From Candidatus Omnitrophota bacterium (GTDB lineage: Bacteria > Omnitrophota > Gorgyraeia > Gorgyraeales > Gorgyraeaceae), in NCBI GenBank assembly GCA_018819285.1, contig JAHJQM010000021.1, positions 1 to 61,949 of the forward strand: a stretch of 61,949 nt of DNA. Direction: 5' to 3'. The position numbers were made by a program, and so were the translations under genes. Of this stretch, positions 25,636 to 35,317 are shown piece by piece (position 1 is the first letter of the stretch; the number at the start of each line of letters is the position of its first letter). The notes under the pieces were generated by a model. The model did not search any database. It had not been told where the DNA came from and saw nothing but the letters and a program-made list of their open reading frames with translations.

Positions 25636-26814
25636 ATGAACACAAAAGAGGTAATAGCGCAATATGATAAGTATGTAATGTCCACATACACCAGGATTCC
25701 CGCAGTTATTGTAAAGGGCAAGGGCCTTAAGGTGTGTGACCTGGACGGAAATGAATACCTGGACTTTTTTCCAGGATGGGCAGTTACCGGCCTGGGCCAT
25801 TGCCATCCAAAGGTAGTGAACGCTGTGAAAAATTATCTTAAAAAGATAATCCACGTGTCGAATAATTATTACAATATGCTTCAGGGCAAGCTGGCGCAGA
25901 AGATAATAGAAAATTCCTTCGAAGGCAAAGTTTTTTTCTGTAATTCCGGGGCAGAGGCAAACGAAGGGGCGATAAAATTAGCTCGTTCATATGGAAATGC
26001 CAAAGGCGGTAGATATGAAATTATTACCATGGAGAATGCGTTTCACGGGAGAACACTTGCCACTATAACAGCAACAGGACAGCCTAAATACCAGAAGGGG
26101 TTTGAACCTCTGCCTTTAGGATTTAAATCAGTAGTCTTTAATGATATAAATGCAATTAGAGACGCTATAACAGATAAGACTGTAGCTGTGATGATTGAAC
26201 CTATTCAAGGAGAGGGTGGGATAAATGTAGCAGGCGAAGATTACATAAAAACCCTGAGGGATCTTTGCGATAAAAAAGATTTGATCCTGATTTTCGACGA
26301 GGTTCAAACAGGCATGGGCAGGACTGGCAAGATGTTTTGCTTTGAACATTATGGGGTAGCTCCTGATGTCATGACCCTTGCTAAATCTCTGGGCGGAGGG
26401 TTGCCTATAGGAGCGATGATTGCAAGTAAAAAATTTGCAGATGTGTTGAAACCAGGTATGCACGCGTCTACATTCGGAGGAAGCCCTGTTGTATGTAGCG
26501 CCGCATTGGCTGTTTTTGAGGCTATTCAAAAAGAAAGGCTTCTTTCAAATACAGTTAAGATGGGCGGATATCTGGTAGAGAGGCTTAATGAATTAAAGAA
26601 GAAAAAAACTGTTATAAAAGAAATAAGAGGCAAGGGCCTTATGATAGGGGTGGAACTTACTATCCCAGGGAAAGATATTGTGGAAAAATGTTTCAAAGAA
26701 GGCCTTTTGATAAATTGTACGCATGATAAGGTATTAAGAATAATGCCTGGAATGATAGTAACAAAGAAACAGATAGACAAGGCGATAGAAATTTTAGATA
26801 AGGTGATGATATGA
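25636..26814 (+). CDS. argD: Acetylornithine aminotransferase
   Basis: PLP-dependent class III aminotransferase making N-acetylornithine; 392 residues. It has FFPGWAVTGLGH, FCNSGAEANEGAIKLAR, the cofactor-binding IFDEVQTGMGRTG and the Schiff-base Lys250 in AKSLGGGLP. ArgD enzymes often also act as succinyldiaminopimelate aminotransferase, but that is unnecessary here because dapL is present. It overlaps argF by 4 nt. Confidence 0.96.
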   Translation: MNTKEVIAQYDKYVMSTYTRIPAVIVKGKGLKVCDLDGNEYLDFFPGWAVTGLGHCHPKVVNAVKNYLKKIIHVSNNYYNMLQGKLAQKIIENSFEGKVFFCNSGAEANEGAIKLARSYGNAKGGRYEIITMENAFHGRTLATITATGQPKYQKGFEPLPLGFKSVVFNDINAIRDAITDKTVAVMIEPIQGEGGINVAGEDYIKTLRDLCDKKDLILIFDEVQTGMGRTGKMFCFEHYGVAPDVMTLAKSLGGGLPIGAMIASKKFADVLKPGMHASTFGGSPVVCSAALAVFEAIQKERLLSNTVKMGGYLVERLNELKKKKTVIKEIRGKGLMIGVELTIPGKDIVEKCFKEGLLINCTHDKVLRIMPGMIVTKKQIDKAIEILDKVMI

Positions 26815-27701
26815 AAAAGGATTTATTGACAATTAATGATTTGAGCTCGAGCGAGATAAATGACATATTCAAACTGGCCAGTGAATTAAAGAAAAATAGA
26901 CAGGGTTTTGGCGAGCCTCTCAAAGGAAAGACATTAGGCCTTATATTTGAGAAACCATCTAACAGGACCAGGGTCTCTTTTGAGGTGGGCATAACAGAGC
27001 TTGGAGGCCACGCAATATATCTTGGCTCATATGAAATAGATCTTGGGAAGCGCGAATCCCCAAGGGACGTAGCAAAGGTCCTTTCGAGATATTTGAACGG
27101 CATTATTGCTAGGACGTTTTCACATAAGACAGTTGTGGAGCTTGCGAAACATTCTTCAATACCTGTAATAAATGGATTGACTGATTATCAACATCCTTGC
27201 CAGGCCTTGAGCGATTTATTTACCATAAAGGAAAAGAAGGGTTTGGGCAATGTTACAGTAGCATTTATAGGAGATAGCAATAATGTATTGAATTCACTTT
27301 TATATATCTGCCATAAGATGGGCTTAAAGATTAACGTCGCGTGCCCTAAGGGGTATGAGCCTTCTAAGGATATATTAAAAGATGCAGCTGGTTCTGCCGC
27401 AATATTTAATTCTCCTAGCGATGCTGTTAAAGGCGCAGATGTAATTTATACAGATGTATGGACCAGCATGGGCCAAGAAAAGGAATACAAAAAAAGATTA
27501 AAGGTATTCAAAAAATATCAGGTAAATACTGAGCTTATGAAGCTTGCGAATAAAGACGCTATAGTCCTGCATTGCCTGCCTGCGCACAGGGGTCAGGAGA
27601 TTACAGATGAAGTTATGGATGGAGCTAGCTCTATGGTTCTGGATCAGGCAGAGAACAGGCTTCATGTACAAAAGGCGATATTGATAAAATTGTTAAAATA
27701 A
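26811..27701 (+). CDS. argF: Ornithine carbamoyltransferase
   Basis: Condenses ornithine and carbamoyl phosphate to citrulline; 296 residues. The carbamoyl-phosphate site is EKPSNRTRVSFE, with Asn where STRTR is most usual, a variant also known in genuine enzymes. HPCQALSDL near residue 128 and the ornithine-side HCLPAHRGQEI near 253 are present. The ATG overlaps the argD stop by 4 nt. Confidence 0.96.
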   Translation: MKKDLLTINDLSSSEINDIFKLASELKKNRQGFGEPLKGKTLGLIFEKPSNRTRVSFEVGITELGGHAIYLGSYEIDLGKRESPRDVAKVLSRYLNGIIARTFSHKTVVELAKHSSIPVINGLTDYQHPCQALSDLFTIKEKKGLGNVTVAFIGDSNNVLNSLLYICHKMGLKINVACPKGYEPSKDILKDAAGSAAIFNSPSDAVKGADVIYTDVWTSMGQEKEYKKRLKVFKKYQVNTELMKLANKDAIVLHCLPAHRGQEITDEVMDGASSMVLDQAENRLHVQKAILIKLLK

Positions 27702-27706
27702 CGCCG

Positions 27707-27733
27707 CGTCAGACTCTTGGAGTCGGACTGACG
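27707..27733. repeat. Short hairpin between argF and argG
   Basis: CGTCAG at 27707-27712 pairs with CTGACG at 27728-27733, with an inner ACTC/GAGT pairing. It starts 5 nt after the argF stop, and the argG ribosome-binding site AGAGAGGA follows at once. It is a one-off palindrome in the same position that F1 copies occupy elsewhere. Confidence 0.6.
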
Positions 27734-27747
27734 AGAGAGAGGATTGT

Positions 27748-28920
27748 ATGAATAAAAAGGTTGTGTTAGCATATTCAGGAGGATTAGATACATCTGTTGC
27801 AGTGGCATGGCTTGCTGACAAAGGCTATGAAGTGATTGCCTATATGGCTGATGTAGGTCAAGGCGGCGATTATGAGAAACTAAAGAAAAGGGCAATAACA
27901 GCAGGCGCTTCAAAGGTCATTATAGAAGATCTTAAGGAAGAATTTGCAAAAGATTTCGTATTTATGTCTTTAAAATCAGGCGCAGTTTATGAGTCTAAAT
28001 ATCTTCTTGCGACTGCGCTTTCAAGGCCTATTATTGCAAAAGGACTTGTAGAAACTGCAAAAAAGGAAAGAGCGGATTCTATTGCGCATGGCTGCACAGG
28101 AAAAGGCAATGATCAGGTGAGGTTTGAGGTTACGGCTATGGCTCTCGCGCCTGAATTAAAAATAATAGCCCCTCTTAGAGAATGGCATATGTATTCCAGG
28201 GAGGAAGAAATAGAATACGCTAAAGAAAATAATATACAAATAGATACTACGAAAAAAAGCCCTTATAGTCTGGATAAAAATATCTGGGGTATGAGCATAG
28301 AATGCGGTATCCTTGAAGATCCATGGAATGAACCGCCTGAAGACGCCTACCAGATGACAATTGATCCAAATAAGGCGCCCTCGAAGCCGACATATGTAGA
28401 GATTGAATTTGAAAAGGGAGTGCCTATTAAGCTTAACGGAAAGAAATATAATCCAGTTGATCTGGTATTGAAATTAAACGAAATAGGCGGCAAGAATGGG
28501 ATAGGAAGAACCGATTTAGTAGAAAACAGGCTCGTTGGGATAAAATCAAGGGAGGTTTATGAAGCGCCTGGCGCATGGATTTTATATCATGCCCATAAAG
28601 ACCTTGAGAGCCTGGTGTTTGACAGAGAGCTTTTGCATTTCAAAGAAACAATCTCTTTGAAATACGCAGAGCTTGTTTATTACGGGTTATGGTTTACGCC
28701 TTTAAAAAAGGCATTGGATGCATTTATAAATAATACGCAGAAACATGTGGCGGGAAAAGTAAAGATAAAATTATTAAAAGGCGTTGCTAGCGTTGTCGGC
28801 AGAATTTCTCCATATTCATTATATAAGAAAGAGATGGCCACATACGATAAGGGTGATAAGTTTGACAGGTCTGTAGCAGAAGGATTTATAAAGGTATGGG
28901 GAATGCCGTATAAAAAATAG
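27748..28920 (+). CDS. argG: Argininosuccinate synthase
   Basis: ATP-dependent joining of citrulline and aspartate; 390 residues. The N-terminal PP-loop AYSGGLDTSV is intact. Other signatures are GCTGKGNDQVRFE near residue 115 and SIECGILEDPW near 190. It follows argF after a short hairpin and is followed by argH, the usual order. Confidence 0.97.
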   Translation: MNKKVVLAYSGGLDTSVAVAWLADKGYEVIAYMADVGQGGDYEKLKKRAITAGASKVIIEDLKEEFAKDFVFMSLKSGAVYESKYLLATALSRPIIAKGLVETAKKERADSIAHGCTGKGNDQVRFEVTAMALAPELKIIAPLREWHMYSREEEIEYAKENNIQIDTTKKSPYSLDKNIWGMSIECGILEDPWNEPPEDAYQMTIDPNKAPSKPTYVEIEFEKGVPIKLNGKKYNPVDLVLKLNEIGGKNGIGRTDLVENRLVGIKSREVYEAPGAWILYHAHKDLESLVFDRELLHFKETISLKYAELVYYGLWFTPLKKALDAFINNTQKHVAGKVKIKLLKGVASVVGRISPYSLYKKEMATYDKGDKFDRSVAEGFIKVWGMPYKK

Positions 28921-28954
28921 CTTGAGGTTAAAGGTTTAAAGTTAAAGGTGGATT

Positions 28955-30316
28955 ATGAAAAATAAATTATGGGGCGGAAGATTTAACAAGAAGACAAGTC
29001 CTTTAGTCGAAGAATTTACCAAATCTATTCAGTTTGATAAAAAATTAGCCGAATATGACTGCGTAGGCAGCATTGCGCATGCCAAGATGCTCGGGAAATG
29101 TAATATTATACCTAAAAAGGATGTGGCTAGTATCGTATCTGGCTTGAATTCAATTTTAACTCAAATTAAAAAAGGCTCATTTAAAATTGATAGCTCTGTA
29201 GAGGATATTCATACCCTTATACAGAATGCATTGGATAAAAAAATAGGCAAATCCGCCAGCATGCTTCATACTGCAAGAAGCAGAAATGACCAGGTGTCCC
29301 TAGATATGAGAATGTATTGTAAAAAAGAGATAAATTCCATAGTTACTCTGGCAGCTTGCCTAAAGGCATCGATAAAAGAATTCTCGAAAAAGAATATTGA
29401 TGTAATAGTGCCGGGCTTTACGCATCTTCAGAACGCTCAGCCTGTATTGTTAAGCCATCAGATGCTGGCTTATTGCCAGATGATAGGAAGGGATATAGAC
29501 AGGCTTAATGATTGCTGGAAAAGGGTCGATATAATGCCTCTCGGATCATGCGCTATAAGCGGAACGAGCTTAGCCATAGACAGGAATTTTGTCGCTAAAG
29601 AGCTTGGTTTTTCAAAGGTGTCTTCAAATAGCATGGATGCTGTGAGCGACAGGGATTTTGTTATAGAAATTATATCAAATCTGGCAATTTTAGGAATGCA
29701 TCTTTCCAGGTTTTCAGAGGATCTTATTATATGGAATTCCCAGGGCTTCGGCCTTGTAGATATAGGAGATGAATTTTGCACAGGCTCAAGCATGATGCCG
29801 CAGAAGAAAAATCCTGATGTCTTGGAGCTAGTAAGAGGCAAATGTGGAACGCTTTATGGCAGCCTAATAGAGATTATGACTGTGATGAAAGGGCTTCCGC
29901 TTACATATAACAGGGACATGCAGCTAGATAAAGAGCCTTTATTTAAATCAATAGAGGTTATTGAAAGTTCTCTAAGGATTTTAACAGCCCTGTTTAAAGG
30001 TTTGAAGGTCAATAAAGACAGAGCGAGTGAACTTTTACAAGATGAGTCTATTTATGCGACAGATATGATGGAATACCTTGTAAAAAAAGGAATTCCGTTA
30101 AAGGAAAGCCATGATATTGCAGGGAAGATTGTGGCATATGGCTTGCAGAGAAAGTTAAGATTATCAGAAATTTCTTTAAGAGAGTTAAGGTTTTTCAGCT
30201 CCAAGTTTAATAAAGACGTTTATGAACTTCTGGACGCTAAAAAATCAGTGAACCTGAAAAACTCTTTTGGTGGAACGAGTTTAAAACAAGTTAAGGCTCA
30301 ATTAAAAAATGCATGA
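28955..30316 (+). CDS. argH: Argininosuccinate lyase
   Basis: Cleaves argininosuccinate to arginine and fumarate, the last arginine step; 453 residues. It has LWGGRF at the N-terminus, HTARSRNDQVSLD, and the fumarase/aspartase superfamily signature SSMMPQKKNPD near residue 278 with the catalytic serine. Its last 8 nt overlap lysA, linking the arginine and lysine blocks in one transcript. Confidence 0.97.
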   Translation: MKNKLWGGRFNKKTSPLVEEFTKSIQFDKKLAEYDCVGSIAHAKMLGKCNIIPKKDVASIVSGLNSILTQIKKGSFKIDSSVEDIHTLIQNALDKKIGKSASMLHTARSRNDQVSLDMRMYCKKEINSIVTLAACLKASIKEFSKKNIDVIVPGFTHLQNAQPVLLSHQMLAYCQMIGRDIDRLNDCWKRVDIMPLGSCAISGTSLAIDRNFVAKELGFSKVSSNSMDAVSDRDFVIEIISNLAILGMHLSRFSEDLIIWNSQGFGLVDIGDEFCTGSSMMPQKKNPDVLELVRGKCGTLYGSLIEIMTVMKGLPLTYNRDMQLDKEPLFKSIEVIESSLRILTALFKGLKVNKDRASELLQDESIYATDMMEYLVKKGIPLKESHDIAGKIVAYGLQRKLRLSEISLRELRFFSSKFNKDVYELLDAKKSVNLKNSFGGTSLKQVKAQLKNA

Positions 30317-31559
30317 TTTTAATTACAAACATAATAATCTTTATTGCGAGTCTGTAAGCGTAGAAGAGCTTGCCAGAAAATACGGCACGCCGCTTTATGT
30401 CTATAGCCGCAATACGCTCATAAGCCATTACAGAAAAATAAAAGAAGCCTTCAGCCCAGTTAGTCCTCTAATATGTTTTTCAATGAAGGCTAATTCAAAT
30501 ATGGCTATATGTAAAGTCTTGGTAAAGGAAGGCTCTGGCCTGGATATTGTCTCGGGAGGCGAGCTTTATAAGGCATTTAAAATAGGGGCATCTTCTAAAA
30601 AAATTGTATACGCAGGAGTCGGGAAAACAGAAAAAGAGATAGAGATAGCTATGAGGCATCATATACTCTTCTTTAATGTTGAATCTATCCCTGAGCTTTG
30701 GCTTATAAATAAAGTAGCTGGAAGGCTTGGTATGCGGCAGAAAGTGGCAATTCGCATTAACCCTAATATAAAAGCCAGGACTCATCGGTACATTACAACA
30801 GGGCATGGCGAGAATAAATTCGGCGTTGATTTTGAAACAGCAAGAAAAATATTTCTTGATAAGCAAAAGTATAAAAACCTGAACATATCAGGCGTTCATA
30901 TGCATATTGGTTCGCAGATAGTGGCTGCCAAGCCTTTTATTAGGGCTATGGAAAGGATGGTAGATTTTATAAAAGACATGGAAAGATATGATTTAGGCAT
31001 AAAATGGCTTAATATAGGCGGTGGGCTTGGGATAATATATTCCAATGAAAAGCCGCAGACCGCCAAAGAATATGCAAAAACTATTTTACCTGTTCTTAAA
31101 AATATAAAAGCTAATATTATCATGGAACCAGGCAGGTTTATTGTAGGTAACGCAGGCGCGCTCGTAACAAAAGTTCAATATATAAAAGAAACCCCTAGTA
31201 AAAACTTTGCAATAGTGGACGCTGCTATGAATGATCTTATAAGGCCTAGCCTCTACGGAGCATATCATGAAATATTGCCTGTGAGGTCGCATTCTTATTC
31301 AGATTCAAAAGAAATCAAGGACTTTGATGTGGTAGGGCCTATATGTGAAAGCGGAGATTTTTTAGGCAAAAACAGAAAATTTATAGGCCTTAAAGAGGGG
31401 GATTTATTGAGCGTCATGGGCGCGGGAGCGTATGGTTTCAGTATGTCCAGCAATTATAACTCCAGACCGAGAGCTAGCGAAGTAATGATAGAGGGCTCTA
31501 AAGCGAGACTTATAAGGCGCAGGGAAACATACGAAAATCTAATACTCACCGAAGTTTAA
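30309..31559 (+). CDS. lysA: Diaminopimelate decarboxylase
   Basis: PLP-dependent decarboxylation of meso-diaminopimelate to lysine; 416 residues, fold III. The Schiff-base Lys60 is in CFSMKANSN. HIGSQI and GGGLGI form the phosphate site near residues 200 and 238, and the second-domain CESGDFLG motif supplies the partner active-site cysteine near 352. The start overlaps argH by 8 nt. Confidence 0.96.
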   Translation: MHDFNYKHNNLYCESVSVEELARKYGTPLYVYSRNTLISHYRKIKEAFSPVSPLICFSMKANSNMAICKVLVKEGSGLDIVSGGELYKAFKIGASSKKIVYAGVGKTEKEIEIAMRHHILFFNVESIPELWLINKVAGRLGMRQKVAIRINPNIKARTHRYITTGHGENKFGVDFETARKIFLDKQKYKNLNISGVHMHIGSQIVAAKPFIRAMERMVDFIKDMERYDLGIKWLNIGGGLGIIYSNEKPQTAKEYAKTILPVLKNIKANIIMEPGRFIVGNAGALVTKVQYIKETPSKNFAIVDAAMNDLIRPSLYGAYHEILPVRSHSYSDSKEIKDFDVVGPICESGDFLGKNRKFIGLKEGDLLSVMGAGAYGFSMSSNYNSRPRASEVMIEGSKARLIRRRETYENLILTEV

Positions 31560-31561
31560 AT

Positions 31562-31596
31562 AAGTTGACACTCTGACAATGTTAGAGTGTCAACTT
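31562..31596. repeat. F1 palindrome, copy 5
   Basis: A 35-nt hairpin between lysA and dapF. The centre reads ACAATG instead of ACATTG, as if this copy is in the opposite orientation to copies 1-4 and 7. Confidence 0.9.
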
Positions 31597-31611
31597 ATAG
31601 AGCTATAACAG

Positions 31612-32427
31612 ATGAAAAAGATAAATTTTATAAAAATGGTTGGGGCAGGGAATGATTTTATAGTGCTTGACTCTAAAGCGAAGGGTAAAGGGTTGAGAGT
31701 GAAAAATTATTGCCAATTAGCCAGGAAATTGTGCGCTAGGAAGAATGGAATCGGAGCTGACGGGATGTTGGTGCTAGAAAAATCAAAAATAGCTGATTTC
31801 AGAATGCGTATATTCAACGCAGATGGCAGCGAGGCAGAGATGTGCGGCAATGGATTGCGCTGCGTTGTTTTATTTTTAGGAAACAAAGGAAAAGTAAGAG
31901 TGGAAACAAAAGCAGGGATATACGAAGGAGAGATAACCGCCAAGGATAAAGTTAAAGTCAAAATGCAAGAACCGAAGGATTTAAAGTTGAACTTTCCAAT
32001 TAATGTGAATGGCCGCAAAATAAAGGTAAATTTTATAAATACAGGCGTACCTCATACAGTAGTGTTTGTAGATGGGCTGGACAAGATAGACGTTGATGCG
32101 ATAGGTTCAGCAATGAGATATCATGATGAATTTAAGCCAAAAGGCACTAATGTAGATTTTGTAGAAATAATAGACGATAATAATATAAAGATGCGGACGT
32201 ATGAAAGAGGCGTCGAAGGAGAGACATCTGCGTGCGGGACAGGCGCAGCAGCATCCGGAATAATTAGCAGGGTGAAAGGCGAAAAGCATAGAGTAAAAGT
32301 GAATGTACATACATTAGGCGGGATTTTAAAGGTAGAATTTCAAAAGGTAGATAATAAGATTAAAAACGTTTATCTTGAAGGCGAAGCAAAAAAGGTATTT
32401 ACGGGCCAAACAGCTTTACGCTTTTGA
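31612..32427 (+). CDS. dapF: Diaminopimelate epimerase
   Basis: Cofactor-free epimerisation of LL- to meso-diaminopimelate; 271 residues. The two catalytic cysteines are Cys78 in EMCGNGLRC and Cys208 in TSACGTGAAAS. GAGNDFIV at the N-terminus and ERGVEGET are family motifs. It supplies lysA and peptidoglycan synthesis. It follows an F1 hairpin and lies 36 nt before dapA. Confidence 0.97.
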   Translation: MKKINFIKMVGAGNDFIVLDSKAKGKGLRVKNYCQLARKLCARKNGIGADGMLVLEKSKIADFRMRIFNADGSEAEMCGNGLRCVVLFLGNKGKVRVETKAGIYEGEITAKDKVKVKMQEPKDLKLNFPINVNGRKIKVNFINTGVPHTVVFVDGLDKIDVDAIGSAMRYHDEFKPKGTNVDFVEIIDDNNIKMRTYERGVEGETSACGTGAAASGIISRVKGEKHRVKVNVHTLGGILKVEFQKVDNKIKNVYLEGEAKKVFTGQTALRF

Positions 32428-32463
32428 TAATGTAAAAAGTGTAAAGTCGCTGAGGAGGGTGTT

Positions 32464-33336
32464 ATGTTTGAAGGCGCAATGGTGGCATTGGTAACGCCGT
32501 TTAAAAAAGGAAAAGTTGACGAAAAGAAATTAGCAGAACTAGTGGAGTTTCATATAAAAAACGGGACAAGCGGCATAGTGCCATGCGGCACAACAGGCGA
32601 ATCTGCCACTCTTTCTTATGAAGAGCATGACCGTGTTATAGAAGTCGTAATAGAGGCAGCTAATAAAAAAATATCTGTTATTGCAGGCACAGGTTCAAAT
32701 AGTACTGCCGAAGCAGTCATGCTTACAAAACATGCAAAAAAAGCAGGTGCAGATGCAACGCTGCAGGTTTCCCCATATTACAACAAGCCTACGCAGGAAG
32801 GGCTTTACCGGCATTTTAAGACAATTGCGGAAGAATCCAATCTTCCAATGATTGTATATAATATTGCTTCAAGGACAGGCGTAAATATTGAGCCTGTGAC
32901 AATGGCCAGGATAAGTAAAGTAAGAAATATAGTTGGAGTCAAGGAGTCTAGCGGAAACTTAGAACAAATGGCCATGATACGTTATTTATGCGGGGATAAA
33001 TTTGACCTTATATCAGGAGATGATGCTTTGACCCTGCCTTTACTTGCGATAGGCGGAACAGGCGTTATTTCAGTTGTGAATAATATAGTCCCTAAAGATG
33101 TGGCAGAAATGGTTTTAAAATTCAAAAAAGGAGACATGGAAGGCGCAAGGAAATTGCATTATAAACTCCTGCCTCTAATAAAAGCAGTATTTTTAGAGAC
33201 AAATCCAATACCTGTTAAGACAGCAATGAGTCTTATGGGTATGATAGAACCGGATCTGAGGCTGCCTCTATGCCAAATGTCCGAGGGAAACTTAGAAAAA
33301 CTTAAAAAAGCGCTCAAAGATTACGGTTTGCTATAA
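32464..33336 (+). CDS. dapA: 4-hydroxy-tetrahydrodipicolinate synthase
   Basis: Condenses pyruvate with aspartate semialdehyde; 290 residues, TIM barrel. The Schiff-base Lys160 is in GVKESSGN, with GTTGESATL near residue 42 and VYNIASRTGVN near 131 supplying the tyrosine. It has a good ribosome-binding site (GAGGAGGG). It uses the product of asd (13078). Confidence 0.97.
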   Translation: MFEGAMVALVTPFKKGKVDEKKLAELVEFHIKNGTSGIVPCGTTGESATLSYEEHDRVIEVVIEAANKKISVIAGTGSNSTAEAVMLTKHAKKAGADATLQVSPYYNKPTQEGLYRHFKTIAEESNLPMIVYNIASRTGVNIEPVTMARISKVRNIVGVKESSGNLEQMAMIRYLCGDKFDLISGDDALTLPLLAIGGTGVISVVNNIVPKDVAEMVLKFKKGDMEGARKLHYKLLPLIKAVFLETNPIPVKTAMSLMGMIEPDLRLPLCQMSEGNLEKLKKALKDYGLL

Positions 33337-33338
33337 AT

Positions 33339-33373
33339 AAGTTGACACTCTAACAATGTTAGAGTGTCAACTT
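33339..33373. repeat. F1 palindrome, copy 6
   Basis: A 35-nt hairpin between dapA and dapB, 2 nt after the dapA stop, with an ACAATG centre like copy 5. The dapB ribosome-binding site AAAAGGTG is 20 nt downstream. Confidence 0.9.
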
Positions 33374-33401
33374 TGGCTAGCATAGAAAGAAAAGGTGATA
33401 C

Positions 33402-34142
33402 ATGATTAAGATAGTTATAAGCGGGATATCTGGAAAGATGGGGGTAAGGATTGGGGTACTTGCAAGCCAGGATAAAAATTTTGAAATAGCAGGCGCTCTT
33501 GAGATTTGTTCTAGCCCAGAGATAGGGAAAGATATCGGAGAACTGTTTGCGATCGGGAAGATAAATAAAAAGATAGAGACTGATTTTAATAAAATAGCGC
33601 CTTTTTGCGATGCTTTGATAGAATTTACAGCATGTTCTGCGACACTGGAACATCTTGAAATTGCAGTTAAAAATAAAAAAGCCATGGTAATAGGCACCAC
33701 AGGTTTTTCCAAAGACGAGGTTGAGAAAATCAAAAACGCCTCTAAGAAGATACCTATGATATTTTCTCCTAATATGAGCATAGGCGCAAATCTGATGTTC
33801 AGGATTACGGAGGAGATAGCCGAAGCATTGGGGAAAGATTATGAAGCGGAGATAGTGGAGATTCATCATAACCAGAAAAAGGACGCTCCTAGCGGTACTG
33901 CTAAAAGATTAGGAGAGGCTGTTTCTAAGGTGAAAGGCAAAATACCTCAAATACATTCTGTGAGGCTGGGCGATATAGTTGGCGACCATACTGTTATATT
34001 TGCCGGTATTGGCGAAAGGATAGAGATTACGCATAGAGCTCATTCAAGGGATGCATTTGCAAAAGGAGCGCTGGATGCAGTAAAGTTTTTAATTGGCAAA
34101 CAGCCAGGGCTTTATACAATGGCAGATGTTATTGGAAGGTGA
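33402..34142 (+). CDS. dapB: 4-hydroxy-tetrahydrodipicolinate reductase
   Basis: NAD(P)H-dependent reduction giving tetrahydrodipicolinate; 246 residues. The N-terminal nucleotide loop is GISGKMG. GTTGFSKDE and the active-site EIHHNQKKDAPSGTA near residue 152 are diagnostic. It is followed by dapL after 6 nt, so its product can be passed straight to the aminotransferase. Confidence 0.96.
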   Translation: MIKIVISGISGKMGVRIGVLASQDKNFEIAGALEICSSPEIGKDIGELFAIGKINKKIETDFNKIAPFCDALIEFTACSATLEHLEIAVKNKKAMVIGTTGFSKDEVEKIKNASKKIPMIFSPNMSIGANLMFRITEEIAEALGKDYEAEIVEIHHNQKKDAPSGTAKRLGEAVSKVKGKIPQIHSVRLGDIVGDHTVIFAGIGERIEITHRAHSRDAFAKGALDAVKFLIGKQPGLYTMADVIGR

Positions 34143-34148
34143 ATAAAG

Positions 34149-35315
34149 ATGGGGTTTGAATTTACAGAAAGATTAAATAAACTTCCTCCTTATTTGTTTG
34201 TTGAGATAGATAAGGCAAAAAGGAATGCCCGAGCTGAAGGCAGGGATATTATCGACCTTGGCATAGGGGATCCAGACGAATCTACTCCAAAAGAAGTGAT
34301 AGAAGCTCTTTGTAAAGCAACTAAGGACTCTAAAAATCATCATTATCCTTTAGACCAGGGAAGTTCTATTTTTAAAGATAGGATCGCAAGATGGTACAAA
34401 GAAAGATTTCAAGTCTCTCTTGATCCTGAAAGAGAAATCCTGCCTCTATTGGGTTCAAAAGAGGGCATAAGCCATATGCCGCTTGCATTTATAAATCCCG
34501 GAGATATTTCATTAATTCCTGACCCATGTTATCCTCCGTATAAAGGAGGCACTATCTTTGCGGGAGGGGTTCCGTATTTAATGCCTTTAATAGAAGAGAA
34601 TGATTTTTTGCCAGATTTAAACAAGATAAATAAATCAGCCCTTAAAAAAGCAAAGGTTATTTATATTAACTATCCTAATAATCCAACAGCCAGCATATGC
34701 GGAAAAGGTTTTTTTGAGGATGTTGTTCTTTTTGCAAAAAAATATAACCTTATCGTAGCGAGCGACGCAGCTTATTCTGAAATAGCGTTTGACAGTTACA
34801 GGCCTGCTAGTTTTTTAAAAGCGGAAGGCGGCAAGGAAACAGGCGTAGAATTTCATTCTCTTTCAAAAACTTGCAATATGACTGGCTGGCGCATAGGATT
34901 TGTATGTGGTAATGAAAAGATTATAGCCGGTATAGCCAAAGTGAAGTCGAATGTAGATTCAGGCGTATTCAATGCGATTCAAATGGCAGGTATTACTGCT
35001 TTGGATATCGCGGATAAACATCTTGAGACAATGAATAAAATATATCAAGAAAGAAGAGATGCCCTGGTGGATGGCCTGAATAAACTCGGGTGGGTTATAA
35101 AGAAACCAAAGGCAACCTTTTACGTATGGGCAAGATTGCCTAAAAAAAGTAAGTCATCCATTGAATTTGCGAGGTTAGTCCTTGATAAAACAGATATTAT
35201 AATAACCCCTGGCGTAGGTTTTGGAGAAAATGGAGAAGGTTACGTAAGATTTGCGCTTACTGTTTCTAAAGAAAGGATACAGGAAGCGGTTCAGAGATTG
35301 AAAAAAGTTATTTAG
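34149..35315 (+). CDS. dapL: LL-diaminopimelate aminotransferase
   Basis: PLP class I aminotransferase of 388 residues, converting tetrahydrodipicolinate to LL-diaminopimelate in one step. The sequence starts ERLNKLPPYLF as in DapL proteins. It has LLGSKEGISH, NYPNNPT and the Schiff-base Lys240 in SLSKTCNMTGWR. Its place right after dapB and with dapA, dapF and lysA, and the lack of dapD or dapC here, support DapL. A general class I aminotransferase is the alternative. Confidence 0.9.
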   Translation: MGFEFTERLNKLPPYLFVEIDKAKRNARAEGRDIIDLGIGDPDESTPKEVIEALCKATKDSKNHHYPLDQGSSIFKDRIARWYKERFQVSLDPEREILPLLGSKEGISHMPLAFINPGDISLIPDPCYPPYKGGTIFAGGVPYLMPLIEENDFLPDLNKINKSALKKAKVIYINYPNNPTASICGKGFFEDVVLFAKKYNLIVASDAAYSEIAFDSYRPASFLKAEGGKETGVEFHSLSKTCNMTGWRIGFVCGNEKIIAGIAKVKSNVDSGVFNAIQMAGITALDIADKHLETMNKIYQERRDALVDGLNKLGWVIKKPKATFYVWARLPKKSKSSIEFARLVLDKTDIIITPGVGFGENGEGYVRFALTVSKERIQEAVQRLKKVI

Positions 35316-35317
35316 AT